Below are positions 8,933 through 18,954 of a stretch of 64,000 nucleotides of DNA, piece after piece (positions within the stretch are counted from its first letter, which is position 1; every line of letters starts with the position of its first letter). The position numbers and the translations under genes are program-made. Source of the stretch: Bathymodiolus brooksi (lineage: Eukaryota; Mollusca; Bivalvia; Mytilida; Modiolidae); NCBI GenBank assembly GCA_963680875.1, contig OY804579.1, positions 28,009,804-28,073,803 of the forward strand, written 5' to 3'. A model generated the notes under the pieces. The model made no database searches, was not told the DNA's origin, and saw only the letters and a program-made list of their open reading frames with translations.

Positions 8933-11795
8933 GCCAATCGGTGTTGTAATAAGCAGCACCACCAGTAACACACGCATCTGTAGATATAACGACTTTGGGC
9001 AACGGTGAGACACAAAGGAGAACAACCGTACCATTGAAATTTGGCATGCTCTACTCAGATACAGGAGATCCTCCCTTACCGCATGGTTCAAACACACATG
9101 AAAATTAGAATGTTTAATAGTGCACATTAAGTTAATAGTAAACCCTAGTGAGCCTAACAAGTCAACTAAACAATCAAAAGCATATTTACATTCTTCATAA
9201 GTATCAGCTACAATAATAAAATCATCTAAATACACACAAACACCTTTAAAACCCCTACGTTTAAGTATACGTGTAATACTTTCAGTTATACTGGGTGCCT
9301 TAGCAGCACCAAAACAAAGTTTTGTATCATACATATAAGTAAATTCTGAACAACCTGTGAACTTTCATTTAAGTCCTGTTGCACAATAATTGTTTGGTGA
9401 CAAAGGGAATAGTCTATAGGCTTGGGACAAGTCTACTTTAGCAAGGTATCCATTAGGTTTTAAAATTGAACAAACTTTATCAATTGAAGTATAATGTGTC
9501 TTTTCAACTGAAGCATTAGAATTTAAAGATCTATTCAGGGGTCTAGAAGCATCATGTATTAAACGAATATCATTACTATCAGTTCTTGGAACTGCACCTA
9601 AAGCACTAACAATTTTTGGTTTGATAGCACTAACGACATAATTGTTTTTGTTCACTTCAGTTAAAATTACCCTTTCTGTAGCTAAACGTTTTTCATTTGT
9701 ACTAAAACAACTTTTGTGATTCTCACATTCGGTAACACCAATAGTTTTTAGTTCACCTGAACCAAAGGTAGGTCCAGGTGAACTATTGCCATCACTTGGC
9801 GTCCGTCGTCTGTAAACTTTTCACATTTCAAGCTTCTTCTCCGAAACCACTGGGCCGATTGGAACCAAACTTAGCAGGAATGTTCCTTGGATGGTCCTCT
9901 ACAAAGTTACTGTTTTTCGTTCCAGTCGGATATTCAATATGGCTGCCAAGGCCAATAATATGCTCTGATTGGCTGAAATTTCAAAGATCTTCTTCTCTGA
10001 AACTAATGAACTGACTGAACCCAAACTGTAAAGGAATGATCATTGGAATGTCCTTTACCAAGTTACTGTTTTTTATGCCGATCGGATATCCAAGATGGCC
10101 GCCATCGCAGGACATAGATTAACATTGGACCCTATGGGAAAATGTTCAAATGCCTTCTTCTCAGAAACTACAAATATGATTAAAGCCAAACTGTACATGA
10201 ATGTTCATTGGATGGTCCTCTACAATCTTAAGGTTTTTTGTTCCGATATGAATTTCAAAATGGCGGCTACGGCAGGACTTAGTTTAACATTGGACCCTAT
10301 GGGAAAAATGTTTCAAAATGCTTCTTCTCTGAAACCACTTAAACAGTTGAAACCAAACTGCCCAGGAATGATCATTGGAAGGTCCTCTACAAAGTTTCTG
10401 TTTTTTATTACGATCGGAAATCCAAGATGGCCGCCACCACAGGACATAGATTAACATTGGACCCTATGGGAAAATATTCAAATGCCTTCTTTTCAGAAAC
10501 TACAAATATGATTAAAGCCAAACTGTACATGAATGTTCATTAGATGGTCCTCTACAAACTTTACGTTTTTTGTTCCGGTATGAAATTCAAAATGGCGGCT
10601 ACGGCAGGACTTAGTTTAACATTGAACCCTATGGGAAAAATGTTTCAAAACGCTTCTTCTCTGAAACCACTTGGATAATTGAAACCAAACTGCCTAGGAA
10701 TGATCATTGGAAGGTCCTCTAGAAATTCTATGTTTTTTATGCCGATCGGAAATCCAAGATGGCCACCACCGCAGGACATAGATTAACATTGGACCCTATG
10801 GGAAAATGTTCAAATGCCTTCTTCTCAGAAACTACAAATATGATTAAAGCCAAACTGTACATGAATGTTCATTGGATGGTCCTCTACAAACTTTACGTTT
10901 TTTGTTCTGATATGAAATTCAAAATGGCGGCTATGGCAGGACTTAATTTAACATTGGACCCTATGGGAAAAATGTTTCAAAACGCTTCTTTTCTGAAACC
11001 ACTTGGACAGTTGAAACCAAACTGCCCAGGAATGATCATTGGAAGGTCCTCTGTTTTTTATGCCGATCGGAAATCCAAGATGGCTGCCACCACAGGTCAT
11101 AGTATTAACACAGGACCATATGGGGAAAATACAGAAATATATTCTTCTCTGAAGCTATTGCACTGATTGAACCTAAACTGTGCATCAATCATTGGAAGGT
11201 CCTTTACAAACTTTGTGTTTTTTATGTTGATCGTAATTCCAAGATGACTACCACTGCAGGACATAGTTTTTACATAGGACCAATTGGGGTTTTTCTTATA
11301 ACCAGGTGAATGATACAGGCTCTTGAGAGCCTCTGGTTTCATCATTAACATCAATTATAGAAAACCCATTTAATAACCCATTCATAATAAACAAACGATC
11401 CTTATCGTACTTCAATTCAGTTTCCCATTTATCAATTTTATCGGTAAGTGGGCTAGAAACGAGAGGTTGCTATTTCCCTTTGATAAGCTTGTGGAGATAT
11501 GCGGGATGTTTTTCATTACACACTGTGCACACATGACTGAATTTGCACACGCAACGTTTACATCCATTTTCAGTTTGGTAATCCCTGCATATATTTTGAC
11601 CATTTTTATCTTTTTGTACGTTTGGGATTCCTGTGCTTTTAGCAGGAATTGAAGTTTTGTCCTGGTTAATAGATCTTGTGAAGAAGGATGGACGAAGATA
11701 ATAATTAACGGAATGCACATCAGAGGTTCCCCATGGGATATTTTCCTTGGCCTGCTTCTCCCGATAGCGATGATCATATATGAGTGGCCGTTCAT
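8933..11795 (-). pseudogene. DIRS-like retroelement gag/RT/RNase H relic, split by a family A insertion
   Basis: Minus-strand coding pieces occur on both sides of 9749-11336. The upstream piece (11337-11795) has a Cys/His cluster (ICRDYQTENGCKRCVCKFSH) followed by a segment ending LFIMNGLLNGFSIIDVNDE. The downstream piece (8933-9748) has RLIHDASRPLNRSLN, YLAKVDLSQAYRLFPL, the catalytic VCVYLDDFIIVADTYEEC (YLDDF codons at 9218-9232) and an RNase-H-like VISTDACVTGGAAYY. Removing the insertion restores one frame across the junction. Stops at 9365-9367 (TGA where a Trp would fit) and 11470-11472 and a frameshift near 9040 show it is dead. The layout fits DIRS/Ngaro-type elements better than Ty3, but no tyrosine recombinase is present to prove it. 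It is truncated at about 8933 within RNase H. Confidence 0.7.
9749..11336 (+). mobile_element. Family A element (TAGTTCACC subtype), complete
   Basis: Begins TAGTTCACCTGAACC with the partner arm GGTCCAGGTGAACTATTGCC, and ends CCAGGTGAATGATACAGGCT, CTTGAGAGCCTCTGG. The terminal stem is AGGCTC/GAGCCT followed by CTCTGG. The interior carries about three copies of a ~331-bp dimeric repeat, each with one exact AAAATGGCGGC and one CCAAGATGGCCGCCA-like motif. It sits inside the DIRS-like relic; the flanking host bases (..AATAGTTTTT and TTTCATCATT..) rejoin in frame with no duplicated target bases. Confidence 0.85.
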
Positions 11796-12085
11796 GTCAT
11801 TGGCGCGATAATATATGTGTATAATATTATATATGCGTATATTATCAACATATACGCGTATATTGTTGCTATATACGCATATATTGTTGCGATATATGCA
11901 TATATTGTTGTAATATATGCGTATATTGTTATAATATATGCGTTTATACTTTATTCAAATTTATTGGTTATATACGCATAAATATACACAATATGCGCGT
12001 ATATATAGCAACAATATATGCGTATATGACCATAGCAACAATATACGCGTATATGTTGATAATATTCGGGTATATTCCATTGAAA
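11796..12085. repeat. AT-rich tandem repeat with inverted halves
   Basis: About a dozen units of about 20 bp. In the left half (about 11815-11950) they read CGTATATTGTTGCTATATA-like; in the right half (about 11960-12075) the motif is inverted (GCGTATATATAGCAACAATA). The whole block could fold back on itself. The Tyr/Ile-rich open frames here are repeat artefacts. Confidence 0.8.
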
Positions 12086-12180
12086 TTCTTATATACGCGT
12101 TAGTTTGCCTGGTTGATTTAACCAATGAAAATTGCGGTTTTAAACTGGCTGGTTTAAGACAAATATGGTTGCCAACTATA

Positions 12181-12298
12181 ATGGAAACGGAGACAGAGAT
12201 CGATTTTTGCAAAGAATTAAAGAGACTGTTGATGACTGTTTTCGGCTTGGAACAACTGACACTCTACAGAAAGACATCTTTGATAATATACGTTAAAG
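12181..12298 (+). CDS. Possible initial coding exon, unknown protein
   Basis: An ATG at 12181 opens 39 codons plus one base to the donor GTAATA at 12299. The peptide METETEIDFCKELKRLLMTV, then FGLEQLTLYRKTS is charged and helical. It could be a 5' exon of the integrase-like gene whose later coding exon lies at 34158, since it is on the same strand, but its phase does not match the candidate exon at 16232, so at least one exon would be missing. I do not recognise the family. Confidence 0.25.
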
Positions 12299-12865
12299 GT
12301 AATAAACAGGTTGCCTACCAAGCCAAGCTATTTATTTTTTAAAAATCCTCCAGAATATCAAATGGTTTAAATTTTGGGATTTTGTTCATAGTTTCTGTCA
12401 CATTTTTTTTCCAATAACTACCAGTAAAGTGTTACATTGCTACTTCATGTAATTAATTTATTTCTTTGTTTATAAATTTTCGTTTCGTTTCTTTTCTTTC
12501 GTAGTTTATAATTTTTAGCCGAGTTGCGACGAAGTCGAAATCGGCTTATAATATGATGAATGGCGTCCAGGCGTTCGGGCGGCGCAATCATTTCCGCACA
12601 ATATCTTAAGAATGAAATGTCTGATCTAAATGAAACTTGGTACACACATGCCAGGGGGTGAGAGGAGGAAGCCTATTGATATTGAGGATCGTAGGACAAA
12701 GGTCAAGGTCATAACTTCTAGAAATAGAACACAAATTTGATACTTTTTTCGTTTCCGCACGATAACTTAAGAACAAAATGTAGGATCTAAATGAAACTTG
12801 GTGCACATATGCCTGATGGTGAGAGGAGGAAGCCTATTGATAATGAGGTTTGTAGGACAAAGGTC

Positions 12866-13511
12866 GGATCATTTGAACTTGGCGACAACAATACTTGGCG
12901 ACAACAATACTCGTATACGAGTATTGTCCACAATACTAGTACAAAAAAATATACGAGTATTGTATTGTACAATACTCGTATAAGAGTATTCTTGTCATAT
13001 TTTAGTATTGTATAAGTTGGAAAATAAAATGACAATGAAAGAATGTGGAGAGACAGATGGGGAACTACCACCAAAGATGCTTTTTACAACCTATGCAGAC
13101 ACATTTCAGAGCAGTACCCATTCTAAAGACAACATCAACCAGAAATGTAACAACAGCCCTTTTAAGGGCCACCAAAATATCATAAAAAGAATCTAATTGT
13201 GTTATGTATCAAAAATAAATATTAGATCTAATTAGTATTGTTGTTGACAACATGTCAATCTTGTAAAAACACAAATCCAAGCTGTCAAAAATGAAACCAT
13301 GTAATTACTTTTTTTTATTCAAAAGTGATTTGAAAAGACATTAAATATCATCTATTACTTATCATAAAAATATTATTTTTTTCAATATTTATTATAACAA
13401 TATTCTTTCTTTTTTTTCATTTTTTTTTTACTATGCTAGTATATTTTTTTGCATGAGTATTGTGGACAATACTTGTATATGAGTATTGTTGTCGCCAAGT
13501 TCAAATGATCC
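12866..13511. mobile_element. Non-autonomous TIR DNA transposon (MITE) with perfect 8-bp target duplication
   Basis: The terminal inverted repeats begin GGATCATTTGAACTTGGCGA at both ends and extend about 85 bp; the left one carries an extra 16-bp TTGGCGACAACAATAC duplication. The element is flanked by CAAAGGTC at 12858-12865 and again at 13512-13519; removing element plus one copy restores the family-B repeat unit. An 8-bp duplication fits hAT, Merlin or P superfamilies; the GG-start does not settle which. No transposase is encoded. The centre carries a histone-like 3' stem-loop (13155-13170). Confidence 0.9.
13155..13170 (+). promoter_or_regulatory. Histone mRNA 3' stem-loop look-alike
   Basis: AGCCCTTTTAAGGGCC matches the 16-nt replication-dependent histone stem-loop consensus GGYYCUUHUHARRRCC at every position except the first. 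It is followed by ACCAAAATATCATAAAAAGA, which resembles the ACCA flank plus the purine-rich downstream element used for U7-directed cleavage. No histone coding sequence is recognisable upstream inside the MITE. Confidence 0.5.
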
Positions 13512-14169
13512 CAAAGGTCAAGATCACAACTTCTGAAAATAGAACAATTTTTTTTTATACTTTTGTAGTTTCCTCACGATATCTTAAGAACGAAATGTCA
13601 GATCTAAATAAAACATGGTACACACATGCCTGATGGTGAAAGGAGGAAGCCTGTTGATAATGAAGTTTGTATGACAAAGGTCAAGGTCACAACTTCTAAA
13701 AATAGAACACATATTTGATACTTTTTTCGTTTCCACATAATATCTTAAGAACGAAATGTTGGATCTAAGTGAAACTTGGTACACACATGCCTGATGGTGA
13801 GAGGAGGAAGCCTATTGATATTGAGGTTTGTAGGACAAAGGACAAGGTCACAACTTCTAAAATTAGAACAAAAATTAGATACTTGTTTTGTTTCCGCACG
13901 ATATCTTAAGAACAAAATGTCGGATCTAAATGAATCTTGGAACACACATGCCTGATGGTGAGAGGAGGAAGCCTATTTATATTGAGGTTTGGAGGTCAAA
14001 GGTCAAGGTCACAACTTCTAAAAATAGAGAAAAAAAATTGATTCTTTTTTCGTTTCCACATAATATCTTAAGAACGAAATGTTGGATCTAAATGAAACTT
14101 GGTACACAGGCATTGTCCATCCATATGTTCGGAACTCGGCTTTCGCACCTTCGGTGTGTTACTGATTTT

Positions 14170-15729
14170 TAGCTCACCTGGCCATAGGCCATGTGAGCTT
14201 TTGTCATGGGTAAGCGTCCGTCGTCCGTCCATTAGCTTTTCACATTTAAATCTTCTTCTCTGAAACCGCTGAACAGATTTCAACTAAGCTTGCCAGAAAT
14301 GTTCATTGGATGGTCCTCTACCAGATTTGTGTTTTTGGTGCTGATTTGAAATCCAACATGGCTGCCAGGGTCCATAATGTGTTCTCATTGGCTGAAATTT
14401 AAAAAATTTTCTTGTCAGAAACCACGAAGCCAATTGAATTGTGACTTTGCAGGAATGATCATTGGGTGGTCCTGTACTAAATTTGTGAATCATTTGCCGA
14501 TCGGAAATTCAAGATGGCCACCATGACTCGACTTAGTTTTACATTGGACCCTATGGGAATTTCACATTTTCATCTTTTTTTCTGAAACCACAAAACAGAT
14601 TTGAACCAAACATGGCAGAAATGTTCATTGGATGGTCATATACAAGATTTTTGTTTTTGGCGCTGATCGGAAATCCAACATGGCTGCCAGGGCTCATAAT
14701 GTGTTCTGATTGGTCGAAATTTAAAAATTCTTCTTGTTAGAAACCACTAAGCCAATTGAATTGTGACTTTGCAGGAATGATCATTGGGTGGTCCTGTACT
14801 AAACTTGTGAATCGTTTGCTTATCGGAAATTCAAGATGGCCACCATGAATGGTCCTTAGGTGGTAAACTTTCAAAATTATGTCCTGTGACCCCGACCTCC
14901 ATCCAAAGATGGCCACCGTCAGCGGACATAGTTTTAACATAGGACCCTATGGGGAAAATGTTTAAAAAAAAATTTCCTCTGAAACCAGTAAGTCAATTTA
15001 AAGCAAACATGGCATGAATGGTCCTTAAATGGTCAACTTTCAAAATTATATCCAGTGACCCAAACCACCATCCAAGATGGCCACCATCAGCAGACATAGT
15101 TTTAACATAGGACCCTATGGGAAATATGTTTAAGAATCTTCTCCTCTGAAACCAGTAAGCCAATTTAAAGCAAACATGGCATGGATGGTCCTTAAGTGGT
15201 CAATTTTCAAAATTGTGTCCAGTGACCCTGACCTCCATCCAAGATGGCCGCCTTCAGCAAGCATACTGTAGTTTTAACATAGGACCCTATGGGAAAAAAT
15301 GTTTTAAAATCTTCTCCTCTGAAACCAGTAAGCCAATATAGCAAACATGTCATTGATGGTCCTTAGGTGGTCAACATCCAAAATTGTGTTCAGTGATCCC
15401 GATCTCGGTTCAAAATAGCCGCCGTCAGCGGACATAGTTTTAATATAGGACCCTATGGGAAAATTGTTTAAAAGTCTTCTCTTCTGAAACCAGTCAACCA
15501 ATTTAAAGCAAACATGGCATGGATGGTCCTTGGGTAGTATACTTTCAAAATTGTGTCCTGTGACCACAACCTCCATCCAAGATGGCTGCCATGAGCAGAC
15601 ATAGTTTTAACATAGAACCCTATGGCAGTATGGGATTTGAAAAGTAATTTGGATGTATTCGGCATGCAGACATTCTTAAAAGGACTTATTTATGTCAGGT
15701 GAGCGATACAGGCTCATCTGAGCCTCTAG
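14170..15729 (+). mobile_element. Family A element, complete
   Basis: Starts TAGCTCACCTGGCC with arm GGCCATGTGAGCT in a T-run, and ends CAGGTGAGCGATACAGGCTC, ATCTGAGCCTCTAG. The body has about nine tandem units of about 115-180 bp containing CCAAGATGGCCGCC or CCAACATGGCTGCC variants, AACATAGGACCCTATGGG and GGTCCTTAGGTGGTCAA. Both flanks are T-rich (..TGATTTTT / TTCTTTTT..), as at other copies. It lies only about 12 bases after the end of family B. Confidence 0.85.
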
Positions 15730-16231
15730 TTCTTTTTGTTTTCGTTGATTTGGTTTCGTTTCGCACTTTATAGGTACCCGCTGGTTCCAGAAAATTACTC
15801 AAATTTATGTACGACAGGTCATATTTGAATGGTCTGTTATTTATAACAAATGCATGCCAAGTTCCGTTATGGTGGTCCTGGCCAATCCCGTTTAGAAACA
15901 AGGGGTCCAAAGTTGGCAATTCACGGTTTATATATATATTTCAAGTTTTAAATGACAGATCCTTTTCATATTTGAATACAATTTTACTCATGACAAAATT
16001 CAGGTGATTGGCCAAGTTCATGTATGGAGGCCTTGACCCCTCCCGATTAAGCTTTACTTATAGTCGGCACATTGCTAACAGACGACATGAGCTTTAGTGC
16101 AAACTCTTAAACCGACTGTATGGACAGGAATTGATGCATGAAATAAGGCAGTATTTAACTGCAGTTCATAAACCTGTTGTTATTTCCCAAAACTCCAAGC
16201 CTCTATTACAAACTTATTGATTTTTTTACAG
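15730..16231. other. No gene recognised; probably intron
   Basis: AT-rich sequence ending in a strong acceptor (GATTTTTTTACAG). No repeat or coding signal recognised. Confidence 0.45.
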
Positions 16232-16365
16232 ATTAAACAACCTTCGTAGAGATGTTGAAAGATCTGCTGGAAATTTGTTAAAAGATGAAGAAGCAAAAGA
16301 ATTCATTGAAGTTGAACTGATTGGAAATATAAGAGACGAAATTGAGAATAACCAAACCATCGAAA
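16232..16365 (+). CDS. Possible internal exon, helical peptide, unknown protein
   Basis: After a strong acceptor (TTTTTTTACAG, ending 16231) an open frame gives LNNLRRDVERSAGNLLKDEE, AKEFIEVELIGNIRDEIE and NNQTIE, up to a possible donor GTACTT at 16366. The composition is that of a real charged helix rather than AT noise. The same strand carries the integrase-like exon at 34158, and this may be its helical N-terminal region, but the outgoing phase (1) does not fit the incoming phase needed at 34158, so an intervening exon would be required. Family not recognised. Confidence 0.35.
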
Positions 16366-16994
16366 GTACTTACTTTTTAATAATGATTTACAAAATACCA
16401 ATTCCAATTTAATTAACACATAGATATATGCACTTTCAACAAATAAGTTCTCATGAGTGGTATAAAATTCCAAAAGAAATTTTCCTATTATTGATTATAT
16501 AGCAAAGTGTAATTAGATACCCTTCCCTTATCACGAAGGTCACATCCTTGGTGGTCAAGCCTAGGGCATTAAAATTAAGCTGAATGCTGTTGAAATCATT
16601 AGCATACTTTGAGGATTAATTGTATCTTGTATCTGATTAAATAGATATTAGGACAAAAACATCAGTATTCAATCATATTTTCCAGCTCAAAACATGCAGA
16701 CTACTCTGGATGATCATAAGGTCAAGGTCATACTTTACATGGATAATCATTTTGTATCATCACCATGCAATCATCACACACAATAACTTTTATCCATTGT
16801 ATGTGTAGTCTCAAGAAAATAAAAATTCTGGGACCCACCTTTAATCGTAAAGGCAAACTAAAGTCTGTATGGAATATATTAGTCTTATCAGCCAAATCTG
16901 AAAAAAGCATCTAGTTTTCGATTTGGATGTCTATCCCAGGGGAACAAAGTTTTTTTGCAGATTTATAATTTCTAGCATCTAGTCTTTTGGTTTC
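16366..16994. other. No feature recognised
   Basis: AT-rich, no coding signal or repeat family recognised. Confidence 0.4.
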
Positions 16995-17460
16995 AATCTG
17001 TTATACTTGACAAATTGTGTCCAAAAGGGGTATAACATGGGGCTTTTTAGCAGTACCCCCTAAGGCATAGAAAATTGACTATGAAAAGGCTAATATCAAT
17101 TTCCCATATAATTTATGAAAAGGTGCGACTTTCCTCGTTATGTTGCATATATGTCATCCCTGTGCAATATATTTTTAGTATTTATTCCATTAAAAGCAAA
17201 CAGTAGAGAAATGGGGCCCCTAAGGGGAGAACAATTGACTGACAAAACACTGCAGTTTTCTCCAAAAAATAATATTTCAATTCTTACTGATGGATTGATA
17301 CTACTCGGGACCACGATTTGCCTCTAGATTGATAATGTTTATCAACTAGGCCGTCGAATTAAGTCTGTTATACTTAACAATTCTTGTCCAAAAGTGGTAT
17401 AACATGGGTCATTCCAGCAGTACCCCCTAAAGCGCAGAAAATAGACATTGGAAAAGCTAT
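16995..17460. repeat. Two-copy ~367-bp repeat
   Basis: About 100 bp starting TCTGTTATACTTGACAAATT (about 16996-17092), including GGTATAACATGGG and AGCAGTACCCCCTAA, recurs at about 17363-17460. The intervening sequence has no recognised feature. Confidence 0.65.
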
Positions 17461-17850
17461 AAGGAGTTGACTGACAATTTCCGTCATGCAGACTTATTTG
17501 TAGATCTTGTCTCGCTGATCATTTTTGCTGTTTACAGTTTCTCTCTATCAATTATAGTTTTCAAGATAATAGCCAAAAATGCAAAAAAAATCGTCATTTA
17601 AGGGCAACAACTCCTATAAGGAGTCGACTGACAATTTCCGTCATGCAGACTTATTTGTAGATCTTGTTTTGCTGATCATTTTTGCTGTTTACAGTTTCTC
17701 TCTATCTATTATAGTTTTCAAGATAATAGCCAAAAACATAAAAAAGTGGTAACAATCGTCAAGGTAAAAACAGAAAGTCAACAGACGATTTCAATCCAAT
17801 AGACCGAATTGCAGAACTTTGCATGCCGATCATTTTGAGGTAACGGTTTT
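17461..17850 (-). mobile_element. Left part of a minus-strand family A element (interrupted at 17851)
   Basis: Two units of about 157 bp (TGACAATTTCCGTCATGCAG, ACTTATTTGTAGATCTTGTC, GCTGATCATTTTTGCTG, GGGCAACAACTCCTATAAGG) are the same as those inside the complete minus-strand copy at 38058-38892. The sequence ends GATCATTTTGAGGTAACGG before a T-run, where the plus-strand composite is inserted, and resumes at 33163 with TTTCTCTATCTACATG; compare the uninterrupted GAGGTAACAGTTTTTTCTCT at about 33445-33464. Confidence 0.65.
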
Positions 17851-18954
17851 TAGCTCACCTGACCCAAAGGGTCAGGTGAGCTATTGCCATCACCTGGCGT
17901 CCGTCGTCGTCGTCCGTCGTACGTCGTAAACATTTTCAAAAATCTTCTCCTCTGAAAGTACTAGACCAATGGAAACCAAACTTGGTCTGAATCATCACTA
18001 GGGTGTCTAGTTTCAAAATTGTGTCCGGTGATGCCGTGCACCAACCAACATGGCCACTGTTACTAAAAATAGAACATATGGTAAAATTGCAGGTTTTGGG
18101 TAATAACTCAAAAACCGTTAATAATATCAAAAATCTGACATGGAGTTATTGCCCTTTTTTCATCAAATTTGTAAAATTTTGATACTTTTCGTCTTATATT
18201 TCAAAAACTATAAGAGATAAAGGTTAACTTTAAATTGCAAAAATGTGTGGCATATCAAGATCTACTCACCCTGCAATTTTGAAGTAAATCCCAATACCCA
18301 TTTTGGAGTTATTTCCCTTTTTTCATTAAATTTTCAAAATTTTAATACTTTTCGTCCTTTATTTCAAAAACTATAAGAGACAGATGGTAAGTTGAAACTG
18401 CAAACATGTTCAGCATGTCAAAATCTACCTACCCTGCAATTTTGAAGTAAATTTGATTACCCATCTTGGAGTTATTGCCCTTTTTTATCATTTTTTTATT
18501 TTATTTTAATACTTTTCGTCTTATATTTCAAAAAGTATTTAGAGATAGATGTTAAGTTTAAATTGCAAAAATGTGCAGAATGTCAAGATCTACCTACCCT
18601 GCAATTTTGAAGTAAATCCCATTACCCATTTTGACCAATTATGCAAATTAGAAAAAAGGGGGGATGAAATTTAAAAACAATCTTCTCCTCTGAAACTACT
18701 GAGCCAATCTCAACCAAACTTTGCTGAAATGATCCTTAGGTGGTCCCCTTTCAAAATTGTGTCCGTCAGTGCCATCCTGTATCCAAGATGGCTGCCATTA
18801 CTAAAAATAGAAATTTCTTCAAATGGCTAAAACTGCTCTATTTTAAGCCAGAAAGTGCCCAAATTTGAACTGTATAAGCATAATGATGAGCTTTTTAACA
18901 TATATTACGGGATTTTTTATGAACTTTGAACTTTTGCCGATTTTGACCGATTAT

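Larger units (their letters stand above)
12516..14158 (+). mobile_element. Family B element (AGCCGAGTT...CGGTGTG), with a nested TIR element
   Basis: Begins TAGCCGAGTTGCGACGAAGT then CGAAATCGGCTTATA, where GCCGA..TCGGC can pair, and ends near GGAACTCGGCTTTCGCACCT then TCGGTGTG, so CCGAGTT at the start pairs with AACTCGG near the end and a CGCACCTTCGGTGTG hairpin sits at the terminus. The body is five to six tandem units of about 160 bp (CACGATATCTTAAGAACGAA, then ATGTCGGATCTAAATGAAAC, TTGGTACACACATGCC, GGTCAAGGTCACAACTTCTA). Its layout mirrors family A, but the sequences are unrelated. The unit near 12860 is interrupted by the element at 12866-13511. Confidence 0.7.

Noticed and set aside
11784..12342. 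Tyr/Ile-rich open frames over the AT-rich array
   Set aside because: Low-complexity by-product of the 20-bp repeat; only the ATG at 12181 onward was kept as a weak exon candidate.
13008..13196. 62-codon frame inside the MITE
   Set aside because: It does not resemble a transposase or a histone; the histone-like stem-loop overlaps its end but no histone coding sequence is detectable.
17851..17883. Rho-independent terminator or CRISPR-like repeat
   Set aside because: Eukaryotic context; the hairpin marks a transposon 5' end and the arrays have no unique spacers of constant length.
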